Shown piece after piece: positions 44,833 to 53,145 of a stretch of DNA of 64,000 nucleotides. The first letter of the stretch is position 1, and the number at the start of each line of letters is the position of its first letter. Source of the stretch: Pseudomonas sp. BP8 (GTDB lineage: Bacteria; Pseudomonadota; Gammaproteobacteria; Pseudomonadales; Pseudomonadaceae); assembly GCF_017875955.1 (NCBI RefSeq), contig NZ_JAGINK010000001.1, positions 2,022,001 through 2,086,000 on the forward strand, in the 5' to 3' direction. A program made the position numbers and the translations under genes. The notes under the pieces are model-generated. The model was given only the letters and a program-made list of their open reading frames with translations. It did not search any database and was not told where the DNA came from.

Positions 44833-45593
44833 TGCTGCGGGGTTACCCCGTGCACCCGGCGGAACGCGGTGATGAAGTGGCTCTGGTCATAGAAGCCGAG
44901 GTCTAGCGCCACATCCTGCGGATGTCGCCCCAGGCGCAGGCGCCGACGGGCCTCGATCAGGCGCAGTTGCATGTGGTACTGCAGCGGCCCCAGGCCGGTA
45001 GCCTTCTTGAAACAACGCACGTAGTGGAACTTGCTCAGGCCGGCGACCTGCGCCAGTTGGTCGAGCTCGAGGCGTTGATGCAGGTGATCACGCATGAAGG
45101 CCTGGCTGCTCGCGACAGCGGGTGACTGCTCACCTGGCGCCGTCGAGGCCTGCAGCAACAGCTGGGCGAACAGCAGCAGCTGCGCCTGTTCACGGTGTTC
45201 GACGTTGGCTTGAGCCAGCTCGAGCAGAGCGGCGAACAAGGCTGGCCGCTGCAGGATGCCGTGCTCGAAGCTGGGCGGTTGAGCGGTCGAGCGCAGGTTG
45301 TTGGCAGCGATCACCTCACTCAGCGCCTCAGGGGCCACGTGCAGGCTGATGTACTCGACGCCACCTTCGGCGAACGCTGAGCCCTGGACGGCCAAGGGGT
45401 TGTAGAGGGTCACCTGACCGGGCAACACATCCATTTCCCGGCCATCGAGCCAGATTCTTTCATGCCCGCTGAGGTTGGCACCGAGGACGTACTCGTCGTG
45501 GGTGTGGCGGGGGAAGCTGGCGGCGCCGCTGGCACGTACCCAGGACAGCTCGAGCTGTGGGGTGGCGTGCAAAGGTTCGCTGGTCAATGGCAT
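44802..45593 (-). CDS. AraC-family transcriptional regulator
   Basis: This 263-residue regulator has an N-terminal cupin-like sensor (residues about 10-150, with HTHDEYVLGANLSGHE and PGQVTLYNP) and a C-terminal double HTH (LDQLAQVAGLSKFHYVRCFKKATGLGP, then VALDLGFYDQSHFITAFRRVHGVTP). AGGAA stands 7 bases before the ATG. The gene overlaps the lysE-type gene tail to tail, a layout common for AraC regulators of exporters. An effector such as an amino acid is inferred. Confidence 0.87.
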   Translation of the reverse strand: MPLTSEPLHATPQLELSWVRASGAASFPRHTHDEYVLGANLSGHERIWLDGREMDVLPGQVTLYNPLAVQGSAFAEGGVEYISLHVAPEALSEVIAANNLRSTAQPPSFEHGILQRPALFAALLELAQANVEHREQAQLLLFAQLLLQASTAPGEQSPAVASSQAFMRDHLHQRLELDQLAQVAGLSKFHYVRCFKKATGLGPLQYHMQLRLIEARRRLRLGRHPQDVALDLGFYDQSHFITAFRRVHGVTPQHYAAARINSR

Positions 45594-45686
45594 GGCAAGT
45601 TCCTGGGGGCATGTGTCGGTCGTGCCGGCCACAACCCTGCAACTATCGAAGATAACGCCGGCAGAACCAACTATTTTTCATCGAGC

Positions 45687-45714
45687 TGTCGATTGCGCAG
45701 CCCCCCGTTCGATC
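45687..45714 (+). promoter_or_regulatory. candidate ECF42-type promoter
   Basis: TGTCGA (45687-45692) followed after 17 bases by CGATC (45710-45714) lies about 50 bases before the NTF2-like gene. I recall ECF42 promoters as TGTCGA with a CGA/T-C type -10 element. The -35 match is exact and the -10 match approximate. It would make the module self-activating. Confidence 0.45.
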
Positions 45715-45765
45715 ACTTGGTGAAGGCGCCGGACACCCCCGCGCCATGCTGGCGAGAATCGACCG

Positions 45766-46191
45766 ATGAACACCTCAGCCGAAACCGAACTCCGTCAACT
45801 GATCGACACCTGGATGCAGGCGGTGCGCGAGCGCGACATGGACGGCATCACCGCGCCCTATGCCGACGATATCGTCGCCTTCGACGCAATCAAGGCCCTG
45901 CAATTCAAGGGCAAGGCCGCTTATCGCGCTCATTGGGAAATGTGCATGGGCATGTGTACAGGCCCGATGATCTTCGAAATGGAGCAACTTACCGTCCACG
46001 GCGATGGCGATTTGGGCCTGGCCCATTGGTTGAACCGCTGCGGCCCGGCCGACGATGACAGCCAGTGCGGCTTCATGCGCGCCAGTGTTGGCTATCGGCG
46101 CAGTGCAGGGCAATGGCAGGTGATCCACGAACACTGGTCGGCGCCGTTCGACATGGAAACCCAGAAGGCTTTGTTCGACCTCAAACCCTGA
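45766..46191 (+). CDS. NTF2/SnoaL-like fold protein of the ECF42 module
   Basis: This 141-residue protein has the cone-shaped NTF2-like fold: ELRQLIDTWMQAVRERDMDG, then YADDIVAFDAIKALQFKGKAA, with a beta-rich second half ending WQVIHEHWSAPF. It may be a small-molecule enzyme or a sensor, and no catalytic set is certain. It is the first gene of a four-gene set with a DGPF protein, an SRPBCC protein and the sigma factor. A TGTCGA box lies upstream. Confidence 0.83.
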   Translation: MNTSAETELRQLIDTWMQAVRERDMDGITAPYADDIVAFDAIKALQFKGKAAYRAHWEMCMGMCTGPMIFEMEQLTVHGDGDLGLAHWLNRCGPADDDSQCGFMRASVGYRRSAGQWQVIHEHWSAPFDMETQKALFDLKP

Positions 46192-46248
46192 GCTGAAAAC
46201 CCCTGCTTTTATCGCCAAACGCACTGTGCGCAAGCGCTGGAGACAACC

Positions 46249-46593
46249 ATGAAATACCTGTGTCTGGTCTATTGTGACGAAGGGTTGCTGCACAGCCTGG
46301 CGGACAGCCCGGCAGATGCCGAGTGCCAGGCGTACGCCGAAGCGCTGCACGGTTCTGGGCGAATGCTTGCTGCCGAGGCGCTCAAATCGGTGCAGACAGC
46401 CACTACCGTGCGCGTAAGGGCGGGCCGCATGAGCCTGACCGATGGGCCCTTTGCCGAGACCAAGGAGCAGCTGGCCGGTTTTTACCTGGTCGATGCCCGC
46501 GACCTCAACGAAGCGTTGAACATTGCCAAAGGGATTCCCGCTGCGCGGGTCGGCAGTGTCGAAGTCCGCCCGGTACGCGAACTGCAACCCTGA
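46249..46593 (+). CDS. YCII-related DGPF-domain protein
   Basis: This 114-residue protein has MKYLCLVYCDEGLL and the signature LTDGPFAETKEQLAGFYLVD near residue 65. DGPF proteins are the hallmark partners of ECF42 sigma factors. Their biochemical activity is not settled. The gene lies between the NTF2-like and SRPBCC genes. A small palindrome (CGCAC-T-GTGCG) lies near 46225 in its leader. Confidence 0.9.
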   Translation: MKYLCLVYCDEGLLHSLADSPADAECQAYAEALHGSGRMLAAEALKSVQTATTVRVRAGRMSLTDGPFAETKEQLAGFYLVDARDLNEALNIAKGIPAARVGSVEVRPVRELQP

Positions 46594-46611
46594 CTGCGGA
46601 GCACAATAACA

Positions 46612-47103
46612 ATGACCCTCGCACACCCTGGCCACGGATCGGCGCAGCACGAACTGTCTATCAGCCGCCTGATCGACGCCCCTCCGGCCAAGGTGTTCCG
46701 CGCCTGGAGCGAGCCCGAGTGGCTCATGCAATGGTGGGGGCCGCACGGCATGACCACCCCGGAATGCGAAATGCAGTTGTGGGTCGGTGGCCTGTTCCGC
46801 ACGCTGATGCGCGCCCCTGACGGTACCGAATACAACAATCAGGGCGTATTTCTCGAGATCGCCGCGCCGCGCCGGCTGGTTTTCACCGATGCCTTCAAAC
46901 CTGGCTGGGTACCGTCGGACAAAGCCTTCATGACCGCCGTGGTGACCTTCGACGAGGAACATGGCAAAACCCGCTATACCGCCCGTGCCTGGCACTGGAG
47001 TGCCAGCGATTGTCGTGCCCATGAAGAAATGGGCTTTCATCAGGGCTGGGGTGAGAGCCTGGACCGCCTGGTGGAGGTGGTCACCCAGCGGATGCCTGAC
47101 TGA
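46612..47103 (+). CDS. SRPBCC (AHSA1-type) ligand-binding protein
   Basis: This 163-residue protein has the Bet v1/AHSA1 helix-grip fold: LSISRLIDAPPAKVFRAWSE, then WLMQWWGPHGMTTP, and a long C-terminal helix (GWGESLDRLVEVV). Such proteins bind hydrophobic ligands. It ends in a 1-base overlap with the sigma-factor start (TGATG), so it is translationally coupled to it, and may act as part of its signalling set. That role is inferred. Confidence 0.88.
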   Translation: MTLAHPGHGSAQHELSISRLIDAPPAKVFRAWSEPEWLMQWWGPHGMTTPECEMQLWVGGLFRTLMRAPDGTEYNNQGVFLEIAAPRRLVFTDAFKPGWVPSDKAFMTAVVTFDEEHGKTRYTARAWHWSASDCRAHEEMGFHQGWGESLDRLVEVVTQRMPD

Positions 47104-48341
47104 TGCTCGCGTCGCAGGCATTACGCGAGCAGCTCGAGGCAGTCTACCGGCGCGACTCGCGGCGGATCCTGGCCACTCTGATCCGTTTGCTGGGCGACTT
47201 CGACCTGGCCGAGGAGGCCATGCACGATGCTTTCTTCATCGCCGTCGAACGCTGGCAGCGCGACGGTATACCTGACAATCCGCGGGCCTGGCTGGTATCG
47301 GCTGGCCGCTTCAAGGCGATCGATGCGTTGCGCCGGCGAGCCCGCTTCGATCGCTCTCAGGCAGACCTGATCATGCTGCTGGACCGTGAAGGCCGCGATC
47401 CTGGCGAAGACGAGCTGCTTGGCGACGACCGCCTGCGGCTGATCTTCACCTGCTGCCACCCGGCGCTGGCATTCGATGCCCAAGTGCCGTTGACCCTGCG
47501 CGAAGTCTGCGACCTGACCACCGAACAGATTGCCCGCGCCTTTTTGCAAAGCCCGGCGACCATTGCCCAGCGCATTGTCCGAGCCAAGGCCAAGATCCGC
47601 GATGCGCGCATTCCTTATCAGGTGCCGGAGCTGGCTGAGCTGCCCGAGCGGCTCGAGAGCGTGTTGCGGGTGATCTACCTGGTGTTCAACGAAGGCTATT
47701 CGGCTTCTTCGGGTGAGGCGCTGTTGCAGGGTGAGCTGTGTGATGAAGCCATTCGCCTAGGGCGTCTGCTTGCGCAGTTGCTGCCGGACCCGGAGGTGCT
47801 CGGCCTGCTGGCGCTGATGCTGTTGCAGGCCTCGCGGCAACGGGCGCGCACCGACGACGATGGCGAGTTGGTGCTGCTCGATCAGCAGGACCGTAGCCTA
47901 TGGGACCATGCGCAGATCGCTGAAGGGTGCCAGTTGGTGCAGCAGGCGCTGCGTAGTCGGCAGATTGGCGTTTACAGCGTGCAGGCGGCGATTGCTGCCG
48001 TGCATGCCGAGGCGGCGCGGGCCGAGGATACCGATTGGCAGGAGATTGTCGGGCTGTATGAGGTGTTGCAGCGCCATTGGCCGTCGGCGGTGGTCGAGCT
48101 CAATCGGGCGGCCGCGCTGGCCAGGCGTGATGGTGCGCAGGCGGGGCTGGCGGCGGTCGAGGCGATTCTGCAGCGGGGCGAATTGCTTGATTATCACTTG
48201 GCGCATGCCGCCAGGGCTGAGCTGTTGCATCAGTTGGGGCAGCTCGAACAAGCGCGGCAAGCGTGGCGGCAGGCATTGGCGCTGACCCGGCAAGTGCCGG
48301 AGCGCCGGCATATCGAACGGCGGCTGCGCGAGTTGGAATGA
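47103..48341 (+). CDS. ECF sigma factor of the ECF42 type with C-terminal extension
   Basis: This 412-residue protein has sigma region 2 in about residues 10-80 (DSRRILATLIRLLGDFDLAE, then RAWLVSAGRFKAIDALRRR) and region 4 in about 120-175 (PLTLREVCDLTTEQIARAFL). A DUF6596-type helical extension of over 200 residues follows, with the conserved YLVFNEGYSASSG near residue 197. ECF42 factors lack an anti-sigma gene and are controlled through this extension. None is adjacent here, in agreement. The DGPF neighbour supports the class. Confidence 0.92.
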   Translation: MLASQALREQLEAVYRRDSRRILATLIRLLGDFDLAEEAMHDAFFIAVERWQRDGIPDNPRAWLVSAGRFKAIDALRRRARFDRSQADLIMLLDREGRDPGEDELLGDDRLRLIFTCCHPALAFDAQVPLTLREVCDLTTEQIARAFLQSPATIAQRIVRAKAKIRDARIPYQVPELAELPERLESVLRVIYLVFNEGYSASSGEALLQGELCDEAIRLGRLLAQLLPDPEVLGLLALMLLQASRQRARTDDDGELVLLDQQDRSLWDHAQIAEGCQLVQQALRSRQIGVYSVQAAIAAVHAEAARAEDTDWQEIVGLYEVLQRHWPSAVVELNRAAALARRDGAQAGLAAVEAILQRGELLDYHLAHAARAELLHQLGQLEQARQAWRQALALTRQVPERRHIERRLRELE

Positions 48342-48360
48342 ACTGTGGGGGAGGCAGGAC

Positions 48361-48436
48361 TGCCCTCTTCGCGGGGGCAAACCCGCACCTACAGGATTGC
48401 TGAACACCTGTAGGAGCGGGCTTGCCCCGCGAAGAG
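48361..48436. repeat. REPIN, class 1
   Basis: Two inverted arms (CCCTCTTCGCGGGGGCAAAC and the facing GGAGCGGGCTTGCCCCGCGA) are separated by about 20 bases. It lies between the convergent sigma-factor and phaJ stops. Confidence 0.85.
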
Positions 48437-48458
48437 GTCTGCCCTGCAGCACGCAATC

Positions 48459-48929
48459 TCAGCTGGCGACAAAGTTCGGCGGCGATACCAGCTCAACCGT
48501 CTGTTGCTTGCGCGGCGCAAGGATCTCGGCCTCACCGGCAACCACCAGCTCATCATTCTGGTTGTAGACATTGGTGGCGATGCGCACCTTGAACTTGGGC
48601 AGCTTCTCGAGAATCTCCAGGCGCACCGTCAGGGTGTCACCGATCTTCACCGGCTTCTGGAAGCTCATCTGTTGCCCCAGGTAGATGGTACCCGGGCCAG
48701 GCAGGGTGCAGGCGACCGCGGCACTGATCAGGGCGCCGCTGAACATGCCGTGGGCAATGCGTTCGCGGAACATGCTCTTGGCCGCAAACTCGGCATCCAG
48801 GTGCACCGGGTTGTGATCCCCCGACATCGCGGCGAACAGCTGGATGTCACGTTCTTCCACACTTTTCTCAAAGGTGGCTGTCTGACCCACTTCGAGGGCT
48901 TCGTAGGGGGTGTTGGTGACCTGGGTCAT
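48459..48929 (-). CDS. phaJ: (R)-specific enoyl-CoA hydratase, MaoC family
   Basis: This 156-residue hot-dog-fold hydratase converts trans-2-enoyl-CoA from beta-oxidation to (R)-3-hydroxyacyl-CoA, the precursor of medium-chain polyhydroxyalkanoate. The hydratase-2 motif is DIQLFAAMSGDHNPVHLDAEFA near residue 30, with the catalytic Asp and His, then HGMFSGALISAA. Length and the opening NTPYEALEVGQTA fit PhaJ1. I start at MTQVTN; upstream in-frame codons are unrelated. The adjacent fadD genes feed the same pathway. Confidence 0.88.
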   Translation of the reverse strand: MTQVTNTPYEALEVGQTATFEKSVEERDIQLFAAMSGDHNPVHLDAEFAAKSMFRERIAHGMFSGALISAAVACTLPGPGTIYLGQQMSFQKPVKIGDTLTVRLEILEKLPKFKVRIATNVYNQNDELVVAGEAEILAPRKQQTVELVSPPNFVAS

Positions 48930-48963
48930 CAGGGCTTCCTTATTAGCGGACGAGGCCTGCCTA

Positions 48964-49179
48964 TCATTCATTGCGAGCCGCGCGGCCAAGGGCCAGTGCT
49001 TGCTCGAGCCAGCCGAGTATATCGGTACTGACCTCGTCGCGATTGATTTCGTTGAGCAGCGAGTGGCGCGTCTGAGGGTACAGGCGCAGCTGCACAGTGC
49101 GGTTGCCGAACGCGCTCAGAGCTGCCGGCAGATCCTTGAGACGCTTGCCGGTGCTCATCGGATCACATTCGCCGTCAAT
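48964..49179 (-). pseudogene. 3' remnant of an alpha/beta hydrolase gene
   Basis: The minus strand reads IDGECDPMSTGKRLKDLPAA followed by a segment with YPQTRHSLLNEINRDEV and a final helix before the stop. DPMS supplies the acid and RHSLLNE the catalytic His of a lysophospholipase-type hydrolase, but the nucleophile Ser and the first roughly 200 codons are missing. Sequence before 49179 shows no match. In P. putida as I recall it, an intact hydrolase gene lies at this place between phaJ and fadD2. Confidence 0.72.
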
Positions 49180-49392
49180 TTGCCTGTTGCCAGGGTCGCA
49201 ACGACATCGCAAGCCCCAGCACGACGGGCTGGCGGTTCTGATTGCAGAAAGGCCACAAATAAGATTCACGATGTTAATGGCGGCCCTTGGCGTGTTTGCC
49301 ACTCCTGGCTTACCTGCTAACGTCGGCTGAACGCCTGTTTACCTTTCGGCAAGCAGGTCAGGGACGCTCCAGGCAGAGAGGAACAACAATAA

Positions 49393-51081
49393 ATGCAAGC
49401 CGATTTCTGGAATGACAAGCGCCCGGCGGGCGTGCCTTCTAGCATTGATATCAATGCCTACCGCTCCGTCGTCGAAGTCTTCGAGCGCTCCTGCAAGCGC
49501 TTTGCCGACCGCCCGGCCTTCAGCAACCTGGGGATCACCCTCAGCTACGCCGAGCTCGAGCGGCACTCGGCGGCATTTGCTGCCTGGCTGCAGCAGCACA
49601 CCGACCTCGTCCCGGGCGATCGCATCGCGGTGCAGATGCCCAATGTGCTGCAGTATCCGATCGCCGTATTCGGCGCGATGCGGGCCGGGTTGATCGTGGT
49701 CAACACCAATCCGCTGTATACCGAACGCGAGATGCGCCATCAGTTCAAGGATTCCGGCGCCCGTGCGCTGGTGTACCTGAACCTGTTCGGCAAGCGCGTG
49801 CAGGAGGTGCTGCCCGACACCGGTATCGAGTACCTGATCGAAGCAAAAATGGGCGACCTGCTGCCCACCGCCAAGGGCTGGCTGGTCAATACCCTGGTCG
49901 ACAAGGTGAAGAAGATGGTCCCCGCCTTCGATCTGCCGCAGGCGGTACCGTTCAAGCAGGTACTGCGCGAGGGCAGGGCGCTGACGCACAAGCCGGTGCC
50001 ACTGAGCCTCGACGACATTGCCGTGCTGCAGTACACCGGCGGCACCACCGGCCTGGCCAAGGGCGCCATGCTCACCCACGCCAACCTGGTAGCGAACATG
50101 CTGCAGGTGCTGGCGTGCTTCTCCCAGCATGGGCCGGACGGGCAGAAGCTGCTCAAGGACGGCCAGGAGGTGATGATCGCGCCGTTGCCGCTGTACCACA
50201 TCTATGCGTTCACGGCGAACTGCATGTGCATGATGGTCACCGGCAACCACAACGTACTGATCACCAACCCGCGCGACATCTCTGGCTTTATCAAGGAGCT
50301 GGGCAAGTGGCGTTTCTCGGCATTACTGGGCCTCAACACCCTGTTTGTCGCGCTGATGGACCACCCGGGCTTCAAGTCGCTGGATTTCTCAGCGCTCAAG
50401 GTCACCAACTCGGGCGGCACGGCACTGGTCAAGGCCACTGCCGAGCGTTGGGAAAGCATTACCGGCTGTCGCATCGTCGAGGGGTATGGCCTGACCGAGA
50501 CCTCGCCAGTGGCCAGCACCAACCCCTATGGCGCGTTGGCCCGCTTGGGTACCGTGGGTATTCCAGTGGCGGGCACGGCGTTCAAGGTGATCGACGATGA
50601 CGGCAATGAGCTGCCTCTGGGTGAGCGCGGTGAGTTGTGCATCAAGGGCCCGCAGGTGATGAAAGGCTATTGGCAACAGCCTGAGGCGACTGCCCAGGCG
50701 CTGGATGCCGACGGCTGGTTCAAGACCGGTGATATTGCAGTGATCGACCCGGATGGCTTTACCCGCATCGTTGACCGCAAGAAGGACATGATCATCGTCT
50801 CGGGCTTCAACGTGTACCCGAACGAAATCGAGGACGTGATCATGGGCCACCCGCAGGTCGCCAACTGCGCGGCGATCGGTGTGCCCGACGAGCGTTCGGG
50901 AGAGGCGGTGAAGCTGTTTGTGGTGCCGCGCGAGGGTGGCGTCAGCGTCGAGGAACTGAAGGCCTACTGCAAGGCCAACTTCACCGGCTACAAAGTACCC
51001 AAGCACATCGTCCTGCGCGATTCGTTGCCGATGACCCCGGTCGGCAAGATCCTGCGCCGCGAGTTGCGCGATATCGCCTGA
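49393..51081 (+). CDS. fadD2: long-chain fatty acyl-CoA synthetase FadD2
   Basis: This 562-residue AMP-forming ligase activates fatty acids to acyl-CoA. The P-loop-like YTGGTTGLAKGAMLTH is near residue 214, the adenine-binding GYGLTETSP near residue 363, and the acyl-adenylate hinge WFKTGDIAVIDPDGF near residue 440. DRKKDMIIVSGFNVYPNEIED and the C-terminal Lys in PVGKILRRELRD complete it. Of the two tandem copies it is the first. The name follows the usual order in Pseudomonas (fadD2 then fadD1). Confidence 0.92.
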   Translation: MQADFWNDKRPAGVPSSIDINAYRSVVEVFERSCKRFADRPAFSNLGITLSYAELERHSAAFAAWLQQHTDLVPGDRIAVQMPNVLQYPIAVFGAMRAGLIVVNTNPLYTEREMRHQFKDSGARALVYLNLFGKRVQEVLPDTGIEYLIEAKMGDLLPTAKGWLVNTLVDKVKKMVPAFDLPQAVPFKQVLREGRALTHKPVPLSLDDIAVLQYTGGTTGLAKGAMLTHANLVANMLQVLACFSQHGPDGQKLLKDGQEVMIAPLPLYHIYAFTANCMCMMVTGNHNVLITNPRDISGFIKELGKWRFSALLGLNTLFVALMDHPGFKSLDFSALKVTNSGGTALVKATAERWESITGCRIVEGYGLTETSPVASTNPYGALARLGTVGIPVAGTAFKVIDDDGNELPLGERGELCIKGPQVMKGYWQQPEATAQALDADGWFKTGDIAVIDPDGFTRIVDRKKDMIIVSGFNVYPNEIEDVIMGHPQVANCAAIGVPDERSGEAVKLFVVPREGGVSVEELKAYCKANFTGYKVPKHIVLRDSLPMTPVGKILRRELRDIA

Positions 51082-51086
51082 GCTAT

Positions 51087-51109
51087 CTGGGGGTGGGCAG
51101 CGCCCCCAG
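51087..51109 (+). terminator. hairpin after fadD2
   Basis: CTGGGGG and CCCCCAG form a 7-bp stem with a loop of about 9 bases (51094-51102), just 5 bases after the fadD2 stop. No T-run follows, so termination may be partial. Confidence 0.5.
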
Positions 51110-51182
51110 CATTACCTGACTGAAGGCAGGCAGACTCGGCGTTACAGCCTAATTTGCGACATTTTGGCTAATTACTCTAAAA

Positions 51183-51208
51183 ATGACTCATATAATTCAT
51201 TGAGTCAT
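51183..51208. promoter_or_regulatory. inverted repeat over a -10 box upstream of fadD1
   Basis: ATGACTCA (51183-51190) and TGAGTCAT (51201-51208) are exact inverted copies with a 10-base AT-rich centre that includes TATAAT (51191-51196). The region is AT-rich, unlike its surroundings. A repressor bound here would block a fadD1 promoter. It does not resemble the GAAAC/GTTTC-type PsrA site I know. The regulator is unknown. Confidence 0.55.
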
Positions 51209-51373
51209 AATTGTGACCATAAGGCCGGACTTGGCCTCTAGGCGACCCCAGGCAAAGCTGTTACTCTCGGCCCGCTTTCAGAGGATACGGTTTGCAATGA
51301 ACCGACTTCGCATATCAATAATAAGCGCATGAACGCGTGAAGAATTTCGCTGTTGCTGAAGGAGTTGGCTTCC

Positions 51374-53071
51374 ATGATCGAAAATTTTTGGAAGGATAAG
51401 TACCCAGCCGGGATAACGGCGGAAATCAATCCTGACGAATTCCCCAATATCCAGGCAGTACTCAAGCAATCCTGCCAACGCTTTGCCGATAAACCCGCCT
51501 TTAGCAACCTGGGCAAGACTATCACCTATGGCGAGATGTATGCCTTGTCGGGCGCTTTTGCCGCCTGGTTGCAGCAGCATACCGATCTCAAGCCGGGTGA
51601 CCGCATCGCCGTGCAACTGCCAAACGTGCTGCAGTATCCGGTGGCGGTGTTCGGCGCCATGCGCGCAGGCCTGATCGTGGTCAACACCAACCCGTTGTAT
51701 ACCGCACGGGAAATGGAGCACCAGTTCAACGACTCTGGCGCCAAGGCCCTGGTGTGCCTGGCCAACATGGCCCACCTGGCCGAGAAGGTCGTGCCCAAGA
51801 CCCAGGTCAAGCATGTCATCGTCACAGAAGTGGCCGACCTGCTGCCACCGCTCAAGCGCCTGTTGATCAACAGCGTGATCAAGTACGTGAAGAAGATGGT
51901 CCCGGCGTATCACCTGCCGGCCGCCGTGCGCTTCAACGATGCCTTGGCCAAGGGCGCCGGCCAGCCGGTCACCGAAGCCAATCCGCAGCCCAACGATGTC
52001 GCCGTGCTGCAGTACACCGGCGGCACTACCGGCGTGGCCAAGGGCGCCATGCTGACCCATCGCAACCTGGTGGCCAACATGCTCCAGTGCCGCGAGCTGA
52101 TGGGGGCGAACCTGCAGGAAGGCTGCGAGATCCTCATCACCCCGCTGCCGCTTTACCATATCTATGCATTTACCTTCCATTGCATGGCAATGATGCTGAT
52201 CGGCAACCACAACGTGCTGATCAGCAACCCGCGCGACTTGCCAGCGATGGTCAAGGAACTCGGCAAGTGGAAGTTCTCCGGCTTTGTCGGCCTCAATACC
52301 CTGTTTGTTGCCCTGTGCAATAACGAGGGCTTCCGCGCGCTGGACTTTTCCGCGCTGAAAATCACCCTGTCCGGTGGTATGGCCCTGCAACAGAGCGTGG
52401 CCGAACGCTGGAAGACCGTGACTGGCTGCGCTATCTGCGAAGGCTATGGCATGACCGAGACCAGCCCGGTCGCAGCGGTCAACCCGGCCGAAGCGAACCA
52501 GATTGGCACTATTGGTATTCCGGTGCCGTCGACCTTGTGCAAGATCATCGACGACAGCGGCCAGGAAGTGGCGCTTGGTGAGGTCGGCGAGCTGTGCGTC
52601 AAAGGCCCGCAAGTGATGAAGGGTTATTGGCAGCGTGAAGACGCCACCGCCGAGATCCTTGATCGTGAGGGTTGGCTGAAGACGGGCGACATCGCCCTGA
52701 TTCAGCCCGATGGCTACATGCGCATCGTCGACCGCAAGAAGGACATGATCCTGGTCTCGGGTTTCAACGTGTACCCCAATGAGCTCGAAGACGTCCTCGC
52801 TGGCCTGCCGGGTGTGCTGCAGTGCGCGGCCATCGGTGTGCCAGACGAGAAGTCGGGCGAGCTGATCAAGGTGTTCATCGTGGTCAAGCCGGGCATGACC
52901 CTGACCAAGGAACAGGTGATGGAGCACATGCGCGCCAACGTCACCGGCTACAAGGTGCCACGCTACATCGAGTTCCGCGACGCGTTGCCGACCACCAACG
53001 TCGGCAAGATCCTGCGTCGTGAGTTGCGCGATGAAGAGCTCAAGAAGCAAGGTCTGAAGAAGATCGCCTGA
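51374..53071 (+). CDS. fadD1: long-chain fatty acyl-CoA synthetase FadD1
   Basis: This 565-residue AMP-forming ligase is strongly similar to fadD2. It has YTGGTTGVAKGAMLTHRNL near residue 217, GYGMTETSPVAAVNPAEAN near residue 365, DRKKDMILVSGFNVYPNELED near residue 462 and the catalytic C-terminal NVGKILRRELRD. I start at ATG 51374, with AAGGAG 9 bases upstream; a TTG 21 bases earlier overlaps that site. Its own promoter region (51120-51373) separates it from fadD2, so it is not just the second operon gene. Confidence 0.94.
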   Translation: MIENFWKDKYPAGITAEINPDEFPNIQAVLKQSCQRFADKPAFSNLGKTITYGEMYALSGAFAAWLQQHTDLKPGDRIAVQLPNVLQYPVAVFGAMRAGLIVVNTNPLYTAREMEHQFNDSGAKALVCLANMAHLAEKVVPKTQVKHVIVTEVADLLPPLKRLLINSVIKYVKKMVPAYHLPAAVRFNDALAKGAGQPVTEANPQPNDVAVLQYTGGTTGVAKGAMLTHRNLVANMLQCRELMGANLQEGCEILITPLPLYHIYAFTFHCMAMMLIGNHNVLISNPRDLPAMVKELGKWKFSGFVGLNTLFVALCNNEGFRALDFSALKITLSGGMALQQSVAERWKTVTGCAICEGYGMTETSPVAAVNPAEANQIGTIGIPVPSTLCKIIDDSGQEVALGEVGELCVKGPQVMKGYWQREDATAEILDREGWLKTGDIALIQPDGYMRIVDRKKDMILVSGFNVYPNELEDVLAGLPGVLQCAAIGVPDEKSGELIKVFIVVKPGMTLTKEQVMEHMRANVTGYKVPRYIEFRDALPTTNVGKILRRELRDEELKKQGLKKIA

Positions 53072-53079
53072 TTGCGCTT

Positions 53080-53101
53080 GGGGGCGCTACGCGCCCCCTT
53101 T
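53080..53101 (+). terminator. terminator after fadD1
   Basis: GGGGGCGC, a TAC loop and GCGCCCCC form a perfect 8-bp stem followed by TTT. Confidence 0.75.
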
Positions 53102-53125
53102 CGCGACACAAGGCCGCTCCCACAG
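53098..53125. repeat. class 2 REP, single arm
   Basis: TTTCGCGACACAAGGCCGCT then CCCACAG is a class 2 REP arm overlapping the fadD1 terminator, with no partner. Confidence 0.7.
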
Positions 53126-53145
53126 AGACTGTGCATGCCTGGCTC

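Noticed and set aside
48930..49302. Minus-strand frame upstream of phaJ considered as an intact small gene
   Set aside because: Only its C-terminal part matches a hydrolase. The first 40 residues are unrelated and lack a ribosome site, so it is a remnant.
51278..53050. Open frame of about 590 codons opposite fadD1
   Set aside because: It is the antisense shadow of an intact acyl-CoA ligase with all motifs.
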